A DNA stretch of 16,314 nt from Nitratifractor sp. (GTDB lineage: Bacteria > Campylobacterota > Campylobacteria > Campylobacterales > Sulfurovaceae): NCBI GenBank assembly GCA_015490055.1, contig WFYP01000169.1, positions 1 to 16,314 of the forward strand, read 5' to 3'. Each line of letters starts with the position of its first letter. The first letter of the stretch is position 1. The notes under the pieces were generated by a model. That model worked only from the letters and a program-made list of their open reading frames with translations, was not told the DNA's origin and made no database searches. Made by a program: the position numbers and the translations under genes. This document shows, in pieces, positions 7,568 through 14,413 of this stretch.

Positions 7568-7638
7568 CGCTTCTCCTATAAAATTTAAATTATGACTATT
7601 GTAATTAATTGAACTTAAATAACGCTTGTTAATTAGCT
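7568..7638 (-). promoter_or_regulatory. Possible por operon promoter region
   Basis: This 71-bp AT-rich gap separates the HAD gene from porC on the same strand. On the minus strand it contains TTAATTACAATAG, where TACAAT could be a -10 box about 35 bp before porC. No clear -35 box or terminator is visible, so read-through from the HAD gene is also possible. Confidence 0.3.
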
Positions 7639-8283
7639 TTAATTATTTAAAATATTACTCACTGCTTCAAAAACACTACTTTTTACCACACTTGTACAGT
7701 TTTGTAACTCTTTTTTAGGTGTATATTTAAAAACTACTCCAATTCCCACTACATCAGCTCGTTTTGCAGCAATCATATCCATACAAGTATCACCTATCAT
7801 ATAGATATTGCTACTTTTTGATACATTCATACGCTTTAGGGCTTCATATATTGGTTCTGGATTTGGTTTGTGTTTTTGCACATCTTCGCTACCAATTAAC
7901 ACACTAAAGTATTTCATTATGCCAAAATGCTCTAGCAACTCTATCGAATATTTGCCCGTTTTGGTAGTAACCACTCCTAACTTTGCCCCACTGTTGTATG
8001 CTAACTCTACAGCCTCTTTTGCCTTTGGCAGTAATACTGTTTTTTGTGTATGTATTTGACTATAACTCTCTTTATAAGACTTTACATATTTATCTGCCAC
8101 ATCGGAATTTACACCCAAATTTACAAACATATCAAAGAGTGGATGCCCAATTTGAGGAAGAATCTCCTCCTCTTTTGGAGGCTCTTTACCAAATGCTTCA
8201 AAACTCCTCTTAAAACTCTCTAAAATAGCCTCGGTAGAGTCTATTAAAGTACCATCTAAATCAAATAAAATTACTTTTTGCAT
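7639..8283 (-). CDS. HAD-superfamily hydrolase, phosphoglycolate-phosphatase-like
   Basis: This 214-residue protein has all four HAD motifs. Motif I is FDLDGTLIDS with nucleophile D8 and acid D10, motif II is VVTTKTG (T106/T107), motif III is KHKPNPEP (K139 region) and motif IV is GDTCMDM with D165 and D169. The helical cap between residues 15 and 85 and the KPxPEP signature place it with the Gph/PpaX-like group that hydrolyses small phosphate esters or pyrophosphate. The exact substrate cannot be read from sequence. The ATG follows AAAAAGGAT. It lies upstream of porC on the same strand, with no functional tie evident beyond location. Confidence 0.85.
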   Translation of the reverse strand: MQKVILFDLDGTLIDSTEAILESFKRSFEAFGKEPPKEEEILPQIGHPLFDMFVNLGVNSDVADKYVKSYKESYSQIHTQKTVLLPKAKEAVELAYNSGAKLGVVTTKTGKYSIELLEHFGIMKYFSVLIGSEDVQKHKPNPEPIYEALKRMNVSKSSNIYMIGDTCMDMIAAKRADVVGIGVVFKYTPKKELQNCTSVVKSSVFEAVSNILNN

Positions 8284-8299
8284 ATAAATCCTTTTTGTT

Positions 8300-8397
8300 A
8301 AGGGAGAAGGACGAAGGTTGAAGGTTGAAGAAAAAAATAATTAACTTTCTCTCTTCTCTCTTCTCCCTTCATCCTTCATCCTTCTCCCTTCATCCTT
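8300..8397. repeat. Inverted heptamer-repeat arrays forming a long hairpin
   Basis: The left arm (8302-8329) consists of purine heptamers: GGGAGAA, GGACGAA, GGTTGAA, GGTTGAA. The right arm (8349-8397) consists of pyrimidine heptamers: CTCTCTT twice, CTCCCTT, CATCCTT twice, CTCCCTT, CATCCTT. Segment 8300-8330 is complementary to 8360-8390 at 27 of 31 positions, so the two arrays can fold into a long hairpin with a 29-nt loop. It occupies the gap between two same-strand genes. It may act as a transcription barrier or simply be repeat DNA. Confidence 0.75.
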
Positions 8398-8410
8398 ACT
8401 CAATCTCCCA

Positions 8411-8452
8411 ACGAATAACGGGCAGACACATAGGTCTGCCCCTACGAATAAC
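8411..8452. repeat. GC-rich hairpin flanked by 9-bp direct repeats
   Basis: GGGCAGAC (8420-8427), loop ACATAG, and GTCTGCCC (8434-8441) form a perfect 8-bp stem. The unit is flanked by identical copies of ACGAATAAC at 8411-8419 and 8444-8452. Its GC content contrasts with the surroundings. The arrangement resembles a small palindromic unit inserted with target duplication, but the direct repeats could also belong to the adjacent heptamer array. Confidence 0.6.
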
Positions 8453-8537
8453 CAATAACCAATAACCAATAATCATCAACTATCAACTATCAACTATCAA
8501 CCATTAACCATTAACTATCAACCATTGACTATCAACT
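8447..8537. repeat. Array of 13 degenerate heptamers
   Basis: Thirteen contiguous 7-bp units run without a gap: AATAACC three times, AATAATC, then ATCAACT three times, ATCAACC, ATTAACC, ATTAACT, ATCAACC, ATTGACT and ATCAACT. Units change stepwise by one or two bases. The last unit contains part of the stop codon of the solute-binding protein gene (TAG read from 8538 to 8536). There are no spacers, so this is not a CRISPR. Confidence 0.85.
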
Positions 8538-10044
8538 AATCCCTAATTTCCCAATGAATAAAGTTATGTTCTATCCCAATAATAGATGGCTCAACACCTT
8601 TTACTTTTTTACTCACTGCTGTGATTGAGTTTGGTATATATAAAAATATATATGGGTGGTCGTTTACTATTGTTTTAAAAATCTCTTGGTATATTTTGCC
8701 AAATTTTTTACTATCTATTTCGGATTTTGCTTTAACTATTAAATTATCTACCTTTTTATTGTGGTAGCCAACAAAGTTAAAGCCACCTTTTTTATCACCA
8801 TCGCTATGCCAAATAGAGTAGGCATCTGGTATAAGCCCCAAAGACCAGCCTAAAACTACTGCATCAAAATTTCTAGGAAATACTACAGTATTTAAAAAGG
8901 CTTGCCACTCCATTACTCTAATTTTAGCTTTAACCCCAACTTTTAATAACTGTTGCTGAATAATCTCTACCGCTTTTACTCTAATGTCGTTACCTGTATT
9001 AGTGGTAATTGTAAAGCTAAGTGGATGCTCTTTTGTGTAGCCCAAACTCTTTAAAATCTCTTTTGCCTTTTTAGGGTTGTAATGCAAAGGCTTTAAATCT
9101 TTAGGGTAAGCATTTGTTCCTGGCATAAAAGGGCCATAACACTTTTTACCATGCGAGAAAAAGAGCAAATCTATCAACTCTTGCTTATTAATTGCCAAGG
9201 CGATAGCTTCTCGCACCTTAGGATTATTAAATGGTGCTTTTCTTAAATTTAGCCCCATATATGTATAGCCGTTAGAGGCTCTCTCGTAAATATTAAAGTT
9301 TTGTTTAAAGTCCTTATTTAATTGTCTATTTACCTGCAAGGGACTTAAGCCACCAATATCTAACTGCTTTGCCTTAAGCATTAAAAACTCGGTAGATGGG
9401 TCACCTACATAGTGGTAGATTATCTTATCTATTTTAGGAGCTCCTTCAAAGTAATCTTTGTTTGCAACAAGCTCTATCTTTTTATTTACTTCAAAAGCTT
9501 TTGTCATTTTATATGGTCCTGTACCAATAGCAAACTTATTTAACTTACTCTGCATTGGGTTTTTCTCTTTCTCCCAAAGATGTTTAGGCAATATTCCCAT
9601 CATCCAAATACTAAGTGCTTTAAAATATGGCTTTTTATATACCACTTTTAAAGTGTAGTCATCTATCAAGCTAACACTTTTAACCTCTTTAAAATCGCTA
9701 GAGTATGGCGTAGTTATCTTTTTAGAGTTTAGTAAATTATAAGTATATAAAACATCTTTAGCACTAAATTTAACCCCATCATGCCACTTTACATTATCTC
9801 TTAACTTAAATATAAGTGTAGTATTATTCTCAAATTTCCAACTCTTTGCTAAGGCTGGTACAATTTTTGCATTTTTATCAAACTTAACTAAACCGTCAAA
9901 AAGCCAATCTGCAATAGCACTACTCGCACTATCAGTTGCCAAAAGTGGGTTTATTCTATTAGGCGAAGATGAGATAGAGCGATGAAACTCACTAGCATTT
10001 GCTATATATAAAGAAAAACAAAATATTATAAAAACTCTTAACAT
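8536..10044 (-). CDS. ABC-type solute-binding protein, family 5 (peptide/nickel type)
   Basis: The recommended start is the ATG at 10044 (502 residues), which has GGAG 10 bp upstream and yields a signal peptide MLRVFIIFCFSLYIANA. An in-frame ATG 13 codons earlier has no good ribosome-binding site and would hide the signal. The family-5 binding-protein signature is present: LIFKLRDNVKWHDGVKFSAK followed by DVLYTYNLL, about residues 76-104. NNPKVREAIALAINKQELID near the middle is the usual second hallmark. Proteins of this family deliver oligopeptides, dipeptides, nickel chelates or sugars to an ABC importer. No permease or ATPase gene lies nearby, so it is an orphan and the substrate is unknown. 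Its stop codon lies inside a heptamer-repeat array, so the C-terminal residue may have been set by repeat expansion. Confidence 0.88.
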   Translation of the reverse strand: MLRVFIIFCFSLYIANASEFHRSISSSPNRINPLLATDSASSAIADWLFDGLVKFDKNAKIVPALAKSWKFENNTTLIFKLRDNVKWHDGVKFSAKDVLYTYNLLNSKKITTPYSSDFKEVKSVSLIDDYTLKVVYKKPYFKALSIWMMGILPKHLWEKEKNPMQSKLNKFAIGTGPYKMTKAFEVNKKIELVANKDYFEGAPKIDKIIYHYVGDPSTEFLMLKAKQLDIGGLSPLQVNRQLNKDFKQNFNIYERASNGYTYMGLNLRKAPFNNPKVREAIALAINKQELIDLLFFSHGKKCYGPFMPGTNAYPKDLKPLHYNPKKAKEILKSLGYTKEHPLSFTITTNTGNDIRVKAVEIIQQQLLKVGVKAKIRVMEWQAFLNTVVFPRNFDAVVLGWSLGLIPDAYSIWHSDGDKKGGFNFVGYHNKKVDNLIVKAKSEIDSKKFGKIYQEIFKTIVNDHPYIFLYIPNSITAVSKKVKGVEPSIIGIEHNFIHWEIRD

Positions 10045-10098
10045 AAATATAACTCCAATAATTTTTCTGCATAATAATACCAAAATTTATAACTATTT

Positions 10099-10129
10099 TT
10101 GACTAAAGTAGCAAAAAGTAGCATATTAT
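10099..10129 (+). promoter_or_regulatory. Weak promoter candidate upstream of sqr with direct repeat
   Basis: TTGACT (10099-10104) is followed after 19 bp by TATTAT (10124-10129), or after 17 bp by CATATT. The spacer holds a tandem copy of AAAGTAGCA (10105-10124). This is possible but not strong, and a TATAAT closer to the gene at 10190-10195 is an alternative -10 box. Confidence 0.3.
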
Positions 10130-10189
10130 TTTATATAATTCGAAATATGCAGGTATTCAGTTTAATGCTAATAATACTTTAATAAAACT

Positions 10190-10195
10190 TATAAT
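10190..10195 (+). promoter_or_regulatory. Candidate -10 box for sqr-like gene
   Basis: A perfect TATAAT lies 43 bp before the ATG at 10238. No consensus -35 is visible, as is common for Campylobacterota vegetative promoters. AAGGAAGAG precedes the start codon as ribosome-binding site. Confidence 0.45.
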
Positions 10196-10237
10196 ACAAT
10201 ATAAACGTATTGATAAAATTATTTATAAAGGAAGAGC

Positions 10238-11707
10238 ATGGCAAGATTAATTGTTATGGGTGGTGGTGTTGCAGGGCATACAACTGCTACATTTGCAAAG
10301 AAATGGCTTGGCAATGACCATGAAGTAGTTGTTGTTACTCCAAATGCTAACTGGAACTGGATTCCATCTAACATTTGGGTTGGTGTTGGACAGATGAAAA
10401 AAGAGGATGTTGTATTCCCACTAGCACCAGTTTATAAAAAAGCTGGAATCGACTACAGACAAGCAAAAGCTGTATCTATTCACCCAGAAGGAAAAGAGGG
10501 AAGCGATAAGCAATTTATTACTATTGAGTATACTGGTCAAGGTAAAGAGGGACAAACTGAAGAGTTAGAGTATGACTATTTAGTAAATGCTACAGGTCCT
10601 AAACTAAACTTCGATGCGACTCCAGGTTTAGGTGACGGTAATGGACAAATTGGTGCAAATACAGTTTCTGTATGTACAGCAGACCATGCAGTTCATGCAA
10701 ACAGTGAATTAAGAAGAATTTTTGAGAAAGCAAAAACTGAAAAACAAAAAATTCTTGTAGGTACAGGACATGGTATGTGTACTTGTCAAGGTGCTGCATT
10801 TGAATATATCTTCAACATTGAGCACGAAGCTAGAAAAGCTGGTGTTAGAGATAACTTAGAGTTTAAGTGGATTTCTAACGAAGCATTCTTAGGTGACTTT
10901 GGTATGGGTGGATTACATATGAAAGTTGGTGGTTATGTTGTAAGTTCTAAACTATTTGCAGAGTCTCTTTATGCAGAGAGAGGTGTAGATTGGATTCTAG
11001 GTGCACATGTTAACAAAGTAGAAGAAGGGAAAGTTCACTACGAGCAATTAGATGGAACTATGGGCGAAGAGGAGTTTGACTTCGCAATGCTTATTCCACC
11101 ATTTGCAGGTGTTGGCTTAAAAGCTTATGCTAAAGATGGTAGTGATATTACTGATACAATCTTTGCAGCAAATGGATTTATGAAAGTAGATGCAGATTAC
11201 ACTCCAAAACCTTACGAAGAGTGGAAAGCTAGTGACTGGCCAAGAAAATACCAAAACCCTACATATAGTAATATGTTTGCAGCTGGTATTGCATTTGCAC
11301 CACCACACTTAATCTCTAAACCAGCTAAATCGCCTAATGGAACACCAATTAACCCAACTCCTCCAAGAACTGGTATGCCATCTGGTATTATTGGTAAAGC
11401 AGTTGCACACTCTGTATGTGATATGATTAAAAATGGTGAGAATGCACATATTCACGAAATCTCTATGGCAGAGATGGGTGCAGCTTGTGTTGCATCTGCT
11501 GGTAAAGGTGTATTTGATGGTACAGCAGCAGCAATGACAGTTTACCCAGTTGTTCCAGATTTCGAAAAATATCCAGGAACAGGTAGAGATACTGACTATA
11601 CATTTGGTGAAATTGGTCTTGCAGGACACTGGATTAAGCACATCCTACACTACCTATTTATTTACAAAGCAAAACTTAAGCCAGGTTGGACTTTAATCCC
11701 TGAGTAA
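10238..11707 (+). CDS. sqr: Sulfide:quinone oxidoreductase-like FAD-dependent protein
   Basis: The 489-residue protein starts with the FAD-binding Rossmann motif MGGGVAGHTTA (G8, G9, G10, G13). It belongs to the two-dinucleotide-binding-domain flavoproteins of the SQR/flavocytochrome c sulfide dehydrogenase group. Cysteines that could serve the sulfide/polysulfide chemistry are C146 (SVCTADHA), C181 and C183 (GTGHGMCTCQGAAFEY) and C417 (GAACVASAGKG). This matches the three-cysteine pattern of SQRs plus one extra in a CxC pair. The C-terminus (GLAGHWIKHILHYLFIYKAK) is amphipathic and fits membrane attachment. The expected role is oxidation of sulfide to polysulfide/sulfur with reduction of quinone. 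I do not assign an SQR type. The strong start and dense preferred codons suggest high expression. A 53-codon gene follows after 32 bp. Confidence 0.82.
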   Translation: MARLIVMGGGVAGHTTATFAKKWLGNDHEVVVVTPNANWNWIPSNIWVGVGQMKKEDVVFPLAPVYKKAGIDYRQAKAVSIHPEGKEGSDKQFITIEYTGQGKEGQTEELEYDYLVNATGPKLNFDATPGLGDGNGQIGANTVSVCTADHAVHANSELRRIFEKAKTEKQKILVGTGHGMCTCQGAAFEYIFNIEHEARKAGVRDNLEFKWISNEAFLGDFGMGGLHMKVGGYVVSSKLFAESLYAERGVDWILGAHVNKVEEGKVHYEQLDGTMGEEEFDFAMLIPPFAGVGLKAYAKDGSDITDTIFAANGFMKVDADYTPKPYEEWKASDWPRKYQNPTYSNMFAAGIAFAPPHLISKPAKSPNGTPINPTPPRTGMPSGIIGKAVAHSVCDMIKNGENAHIHEISMAEMGAACVASAGKGVFDGTAAAMTVYPVVPDFEKYPGTGRDTDYTFGEIGLAGHWIKHILHYLFIYKAKLKPGWTLIPE

Positions 11708-11739
11708 GAAAAAAGATATAATTAAAGAAAGGAAGATAG

Positions 11740-11901
11740 ATGAAAGAAGAAGAAGTAAACTTTGGTAAAAGCGACAAATTTAACTTAACAATGATTCCAG
11801 GTAAATTTGCAAGATTCTTAAGAACTTGTGTTATTTGGCAATTTATTAGATTTTTAATTATCAATGTAAAAATGATAATCGTTGTAGGTAAAAGCCACTA
11901 A
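11740..11901 (+). CDS. Small 53-residue amphipathic protein downstream of sqr
   Basis: An ATG at 11740 with AAAGGAAG 5 bp upstream opens a 53-codon frame ending TAA at 11899-11901. The product begins MKEEEVNFGKSDKFNLTMIP, an acidic and polar head, and continues GKFARFLRTCVIWQFIRFLI then INVKMIIVVGKSH, a hydrophobic stretch broken regularly by arginine and lysine. This looks like an amphipathic or membrane-surface helix rather than a classic transmembrane segment. It is 32 bp behind the sqr-like gene on the same strand, so it is very probably co-transcribed, and could anchor or assist that peripheral membrane enzyme. No family is recognised. Codon use resembles the sqr gene, and a terminator-like hairpin overlaps its end, both supporting that it is a real gene. 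Confidence 0.7.
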   Translation: MKEEEVNFGKSDKFNLTMIPGKFARFLRTCVIWQFIRFLIINVKMIIVVGKSH

Positions 11902-11920
11902 TCTTAATGGGGCTTTTGCC
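11887..11920 (+). terminator. Terminator-like hairpin after the small ORF
   Basis: GGTAAAAGCC (11887-11896) pairs with GGCTTTTGCC (11911-11920) over 10 positions with one G-T wobble and a 14-nt loop. It spans the stop codon of the 53-codon gene. A T-run after the stem is lacking, so it may stabilise the transcript rather than end it. Confidence 0.45.
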
Positions 11921-11997
11921 TCATACTCGCTGTAAACTTTTCTAAGAAATTCACATAAATCTAATTTTTTATAAAACTATACAAAAGGGTTAGTATA

Positions 11998-12825
11998 ATG
12001 ATTCAACCGCTAAAAAGATACCCAGACGAAAGTATAAATGTAAATTCTGGACCAGTTAGAAGCTTTAAAGATAGTTATAAAGATATGGTTCAAGATTTAA
12101 TTGATACAGCAACTGAGCACAATTTAGAAGCTTTAAGTGCTGTACAAATTGGCTACCCTTATGCTCTATTTATTTTAAAAGAGGATGATGGCTCTTATAA
12201 AGCGTATGCAAATGCAAGAATTATTAACCAAAAAGAGCCTTTTAACTCTAGTGAAAAGTGTAGTTACTTTTTTGATATTCCAATAACTGTAAAAAGATTT
12301 GCAAGTTTAAGCATAATATATGATGATGAAAATGGAGATATGCAGACTCTTAAAATAGAAGATAAAGATAAAGCTGCTAAATTTCAAAGAATGGTAGATT
12401 TTGTATTTAATACATCTTTGCTAGATAGGCTAAAGCCAGAGCAGAGAGACCAAGCTGTAAAAGCACTTGCAGGCAAAGGGCATATGCCAGATTTAGAGAG
12501 TTGCTTCTGCCCAACAAGTAGTAAAAAAGATTACTTTATCAGCGTAATAGATAAACTACTATTTTTTATGTTTATCTCTTTATGGCTACCACTATTTAAT
12601 ATTTCAAAAGAGACACTTAGTGGTTGGTACACATATGATAAAATAGCTACTGTATCTATTATTATACTACTGATAGGCTTTTTCTTTTATGCTCAATATG
12701 AAGCCAAAAAATATAAACAGTGTACAAGTTGCCAAATAGGAAACCAGATAGGTATTATGATTAAAAGACTAGTTGCTTTAATACCATTTGCTATAGCTTC
12801 TTACTTTATCGTAAATCCAAATTAA
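11998..12825 (+). CDS. Membrane protein with a degenerate peptide-deformylase-like domain
   Basis: Residues 1-150 follow the peptide deformylase fold line by line. MIQPLKRYPDESIN stands for the usual start, EALSAVQIGYP (44-54) for motif I (GxGxAAxQ, Q50 kept), NARIINQKEPFNSSEKCSYF (72-91) for the NP...EGCLS region with C88 kept, and KFQRMVDFVFNTSLLDRLK (128-146) for the QHExDHL...DRL region. In that third motif the two metal-binding histidines and the catalytic glutamate are replaced by R131, F135 and M132, so deformylase activity should be absent. The C-terminal half has three hydrophobic segments (about 184-202, 216-232, 256-272) and cysteine pairs C169/C171 and C242/C245. A role as a membrane-bound sensor, N-terminus binder or metal/redox protein is speculation. 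AAAGGGT precedes the ATG. It lies after sqr and before tRNA-Sec. Confidence 0.75.
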   Translation: MIQPLKRYPDESINVNSGPVRSFKDSYKDMVQDLIDTATEHNLEALSAVQIGYPYALFILKEDDGSYKAYANARIINQKEPFNSSEKCSYFFDIPITVKRFASLSIIYDDENGDMQTLKIEDKDKAAKFQRMVDFVFNTSLLDRLKPEQRDQAVKALAGKGHMPDLESCFCPTSSKKDYFISVIDKLLFFMFISLWLPLFNISKETLSGWYTYDKIATVSIIILLIGFFFYAQYEAKKYKQCTSCQIGNQIGIMIKRLVALIPFAIASYFIVNPN

Positions 12826-12840
12826 GGTACTCGCAATACA

Positions 12841-12856
12841 AGCCTAATTCTAGGCT
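12841..12856 (+). terminator. Probable terminator of the deformylase-like gene
   Basis: AGCCTA (12841-12846), loop ATTC and TAGGCT (12851-12856) form a perfect 6-bp stem 16 bp after the stop codon, followed by AATTTAA. The T-run is short. Confidence 0.45.
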
Positions 12857-12864
12857 AATTTAAC

Positions 12865-12870
12865 TATAAT
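12865..12870 (+). promoter_or_regulatory. -10 box of the tRNA-Sec/selAB transcript
   Basis: A perfect TATAAT lies 16-22 bp upstream of the mature 5' end of tRNA-Sec. No consensus -35 is evident. Confidence 0.5.
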
Positions 12871-12885
12871 TATCTTTTAAATTAC

Positions 12886-12985
12886 TGGAGGGTATGTGTA
12901 CCTGGTGGGCACCTTGGGCTTCAAACCCAAATGTCTGGATAGATGACTATCTGGAGGGAGGTTCGATTCCTCCACCCTCTCGCCA
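12886..12985 (+). tRNA. selC: tRNA-Sec (anticodon TCA)
   Basis: This is the selenocysteine tRNA that decodes UGA with SelA and SelB. The anticodon stem is TTGGG/CCCAA with loop CTTCAAA, so the anticodon is TCA. A long variable arm pairs GATAG with CTATC around ATGA. The T arm is GGAGG-TTCGATT-CCTCC (12957-12973) and the 3' end is G-CCA (12982-12985, encoded). The acceptor pairs GGAGGGT (12887-12893) with ACCCTCT (12974-12980). The eighth pair expected for bacterial tRNA-Sec would be T12886 with C12981, a mismatch, which makes the exact 5' end uncertain by one base. It stands directly upstream of selA and selB. Confidence 0.95.
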
Positions 12986-12994
12986 AGCGAAGCA

Positions 12995-13061
12995 AGGATA
13001 TAGGATATTGGATGAAGGATGAGGGGAGAAGAGCTTGTTAAGATTTTCCCTTCAGCCTTCT
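12995..13061 (+). repeat. Heptamer repeats and strong hairpin between tRNA-Sec and selA
   Basis: Five heptamers AGGATAT, AGGATAT, TGGATGA, AGGATGA, GGGGAGA (12995-13029) follow the tRNA. Segment 13014-13030 pairs with 13044-13060 over 17 positions with one mismatch and two wobbles, leaving a 13-nt loop. The sequence is of the same family as the arms at 8300-8390. It lies in the selA leader and could attenuate transcription or aid processing of tRNA-Sec from the mRNA. Confidence 0.65.
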
Positions 13062-13087
13062 ACTTAATTAGCAAGAAGGTAGAGACA

Positions 13088-14413
13088 ATGAAGCCCTTTA
13101 GACAACTACCAAAAATAGATAAATTAATAGCAGACGATAGCTTTAAAGATTTAAATAAAAGCATACTTACAAATTTAGCAAAAAGATATATCGAAAATTT
13201 AAGAGAAAAGATAAAAAATAATCAAATAGATAAAATAGATTACTCACAAATTATAAAAGATTTAAAGCAAGAGTACAAACTTGCACTTAAGCCTTCTTTG
13301 AGACCCATAATTAATGCTACTGGTGTAACTATACATACAAATTTAGGGCGTAGCTTAATAGATGAGGCTATTTACGATGGTGCTAAAGATGTAGTTTGCA
13401 ACTACTGTAACTTAGAGTACGATTTAGACAAAGGCAAAAGAGGCGACAGATACCAACATACTACACAAGCCCTAAGAGAGCTATTAAATTGCGAAGATGC
13501 CTTAATAGTAAATAATAATGCGGCAGCAGTTTTTCTAATTTTAAATACATTTGCCAAAGATAAAGAGAGTATAGTTTCTCGTGGCGAGTTGGTAGAGATT
13601 GGTGGAAGCTTTAGAGTACCAGATGTTATGCGAGAGAGTGGCACAAAGCTAGTAGAAGTTGGCACAACCAATAAAACAAAATTTGCAGATTACGAAAATG
13701 CCATAACAGACAACACCGCCCTGCTTATGAAAGTTCATAAATCAAACTACACAATCGAAGGCTTTACTCAAGAGGTAGATTTTAATGAAATTTCAAAATT
13801 AGCAAAGAGTAAAAACTTAATAGATTATTACGATTTAGGAAGTGGTTATATACCTAGACTCTCTTGGGGATTAAGCGAAGCTGAGCCATCGCTAGATAAA
13901 CTTTTAGAGTGCGAGCCATCACTTATAAGCTTTAGTGGCGATAAACTTTTTGGAAGCGTGCAAGCCGGTATTATACTAGGTAAAAAAGAGTTAATTGCTA
14001 AACTTAAAAAGAACCAACTATTAAGAATGTTTAGAGTAGATAAAGTAACTCTAGCCCTACTAGAGCAGACTATACTTGCCTATAAATTAAAAAAATACGA
14101 AGCAATACCGACTATTTCTATGCTAAATGCAACAGTTGAAGAGTTAGAGAAAAGAGCCAACTATTTAGCTAAAAATTTTAAAATAGATTATGAAATTAAA
14201 GAGAGAAAAACATATGTAGGTGGTGGCACAATGCCAAATAGGAAAATTCCTACAATTATTATAGCACTTAGTGGCGGTGCCATAGCTTTAGAGAGCCACT
14301 TTAGAGCCAATGGCATTATAGGCAGAATAGAAGATGAGCATTTTATTTTAGATATGCGTTCACTCAGAGAGAAAGATTTTAAACAAATTATAGAGACGGT
14401 AAATATGCTATGA
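13088..14413 (+). CDS. selA: L-seryl-tRNA(Sec) selenium transferase
   Basis: SelA is a PLP-dependent enzyme that converts Ser-tRNA-Sec to Sec-tRNA-Sec with selenophosphate. From the ATG at 13088 the protein has 441 residues and begins MKPFRQLPKIDKLI, the usual SelA start. An in-frame ATG 23 codons earlier (13019) lies inside repeat DNA and encodes no conserved residues, so it is not preferred. RPIINATGVTIHTNLGRS (72-89) is the family signature, and the PLP lysine is K286 in SFSGDKLFGSVQAG (281-294). IDYYDLGSGY (245-254) precedes it. It overlaps selB by four bases (ATGA) and follows tRNA-Sec, giving a compact selC-selA-selB unit. A selD gene for selenophosphate is not in the window. Confidence 0.95.
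   Translation: MKPFRQLPKIDKLIADDSFKDLNKSILTNLAKRYIENLREKIKNNQIDKIDYSQIIKDLKQEYKLALKPSLRPIINATGVTIHTNLGRSLIDEAIYDGAKDVVCNYCNLEYDLDKGKRGDRYQHTTQALRELLNCEDALIVNNNAAAVFLILNTFAKDKESIVSRGELVEIGGSFRVPDVMRESGTKLVEVGTTNKTKFADYENAITDNTALLMKVHKSNYTIEGFTQEVDFNEISKLAKSKNLIDYYDLGSGYIPRLSWGLSEAEPSLDKLLECEPSLISFSGDKLFGSVQAGIILGKKELIAKLKKNQLLRMFRVDKVTLALLEQTILAYKLKKYEAIPTISMLNATVEELEKRANYLAKNFKIDYEIKERKTYVGGGTMPNRKIPTIIIALSGGAIALESHFRANGIIGRIEDEHFILDMRSLREKDFKQIIETVNML

Noticed and set aside
8447..8537. Possible CRISPR array
   Set aside because: Units are 7 bp and contiguous, with no spacers and no cas genes nearby.
10045..10083. Upstream start (10083) for the family-5 solute-binding protein
   Set aside because: It would put 13 residues ahead of a clear signal peptide. 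The ATG at 10044 has its own GGAG ribosome-binding site.
11309..11641. Minus-strand reading frame of 110 codons inside sqr
   Set aside because: It is a shadow frame rich in Cys, Thr and Ser, opposite a strongly conserved flavoprotein, with no ribosome-binding site.
13019..13087. SelA N-terminal extension starting at the ATG at 13019
   Set aside because: The 23 extra residues are encoded by heptamer repeat DNA and a hairpin arm, and normal SelA sequence begins at the ATG at 13088.
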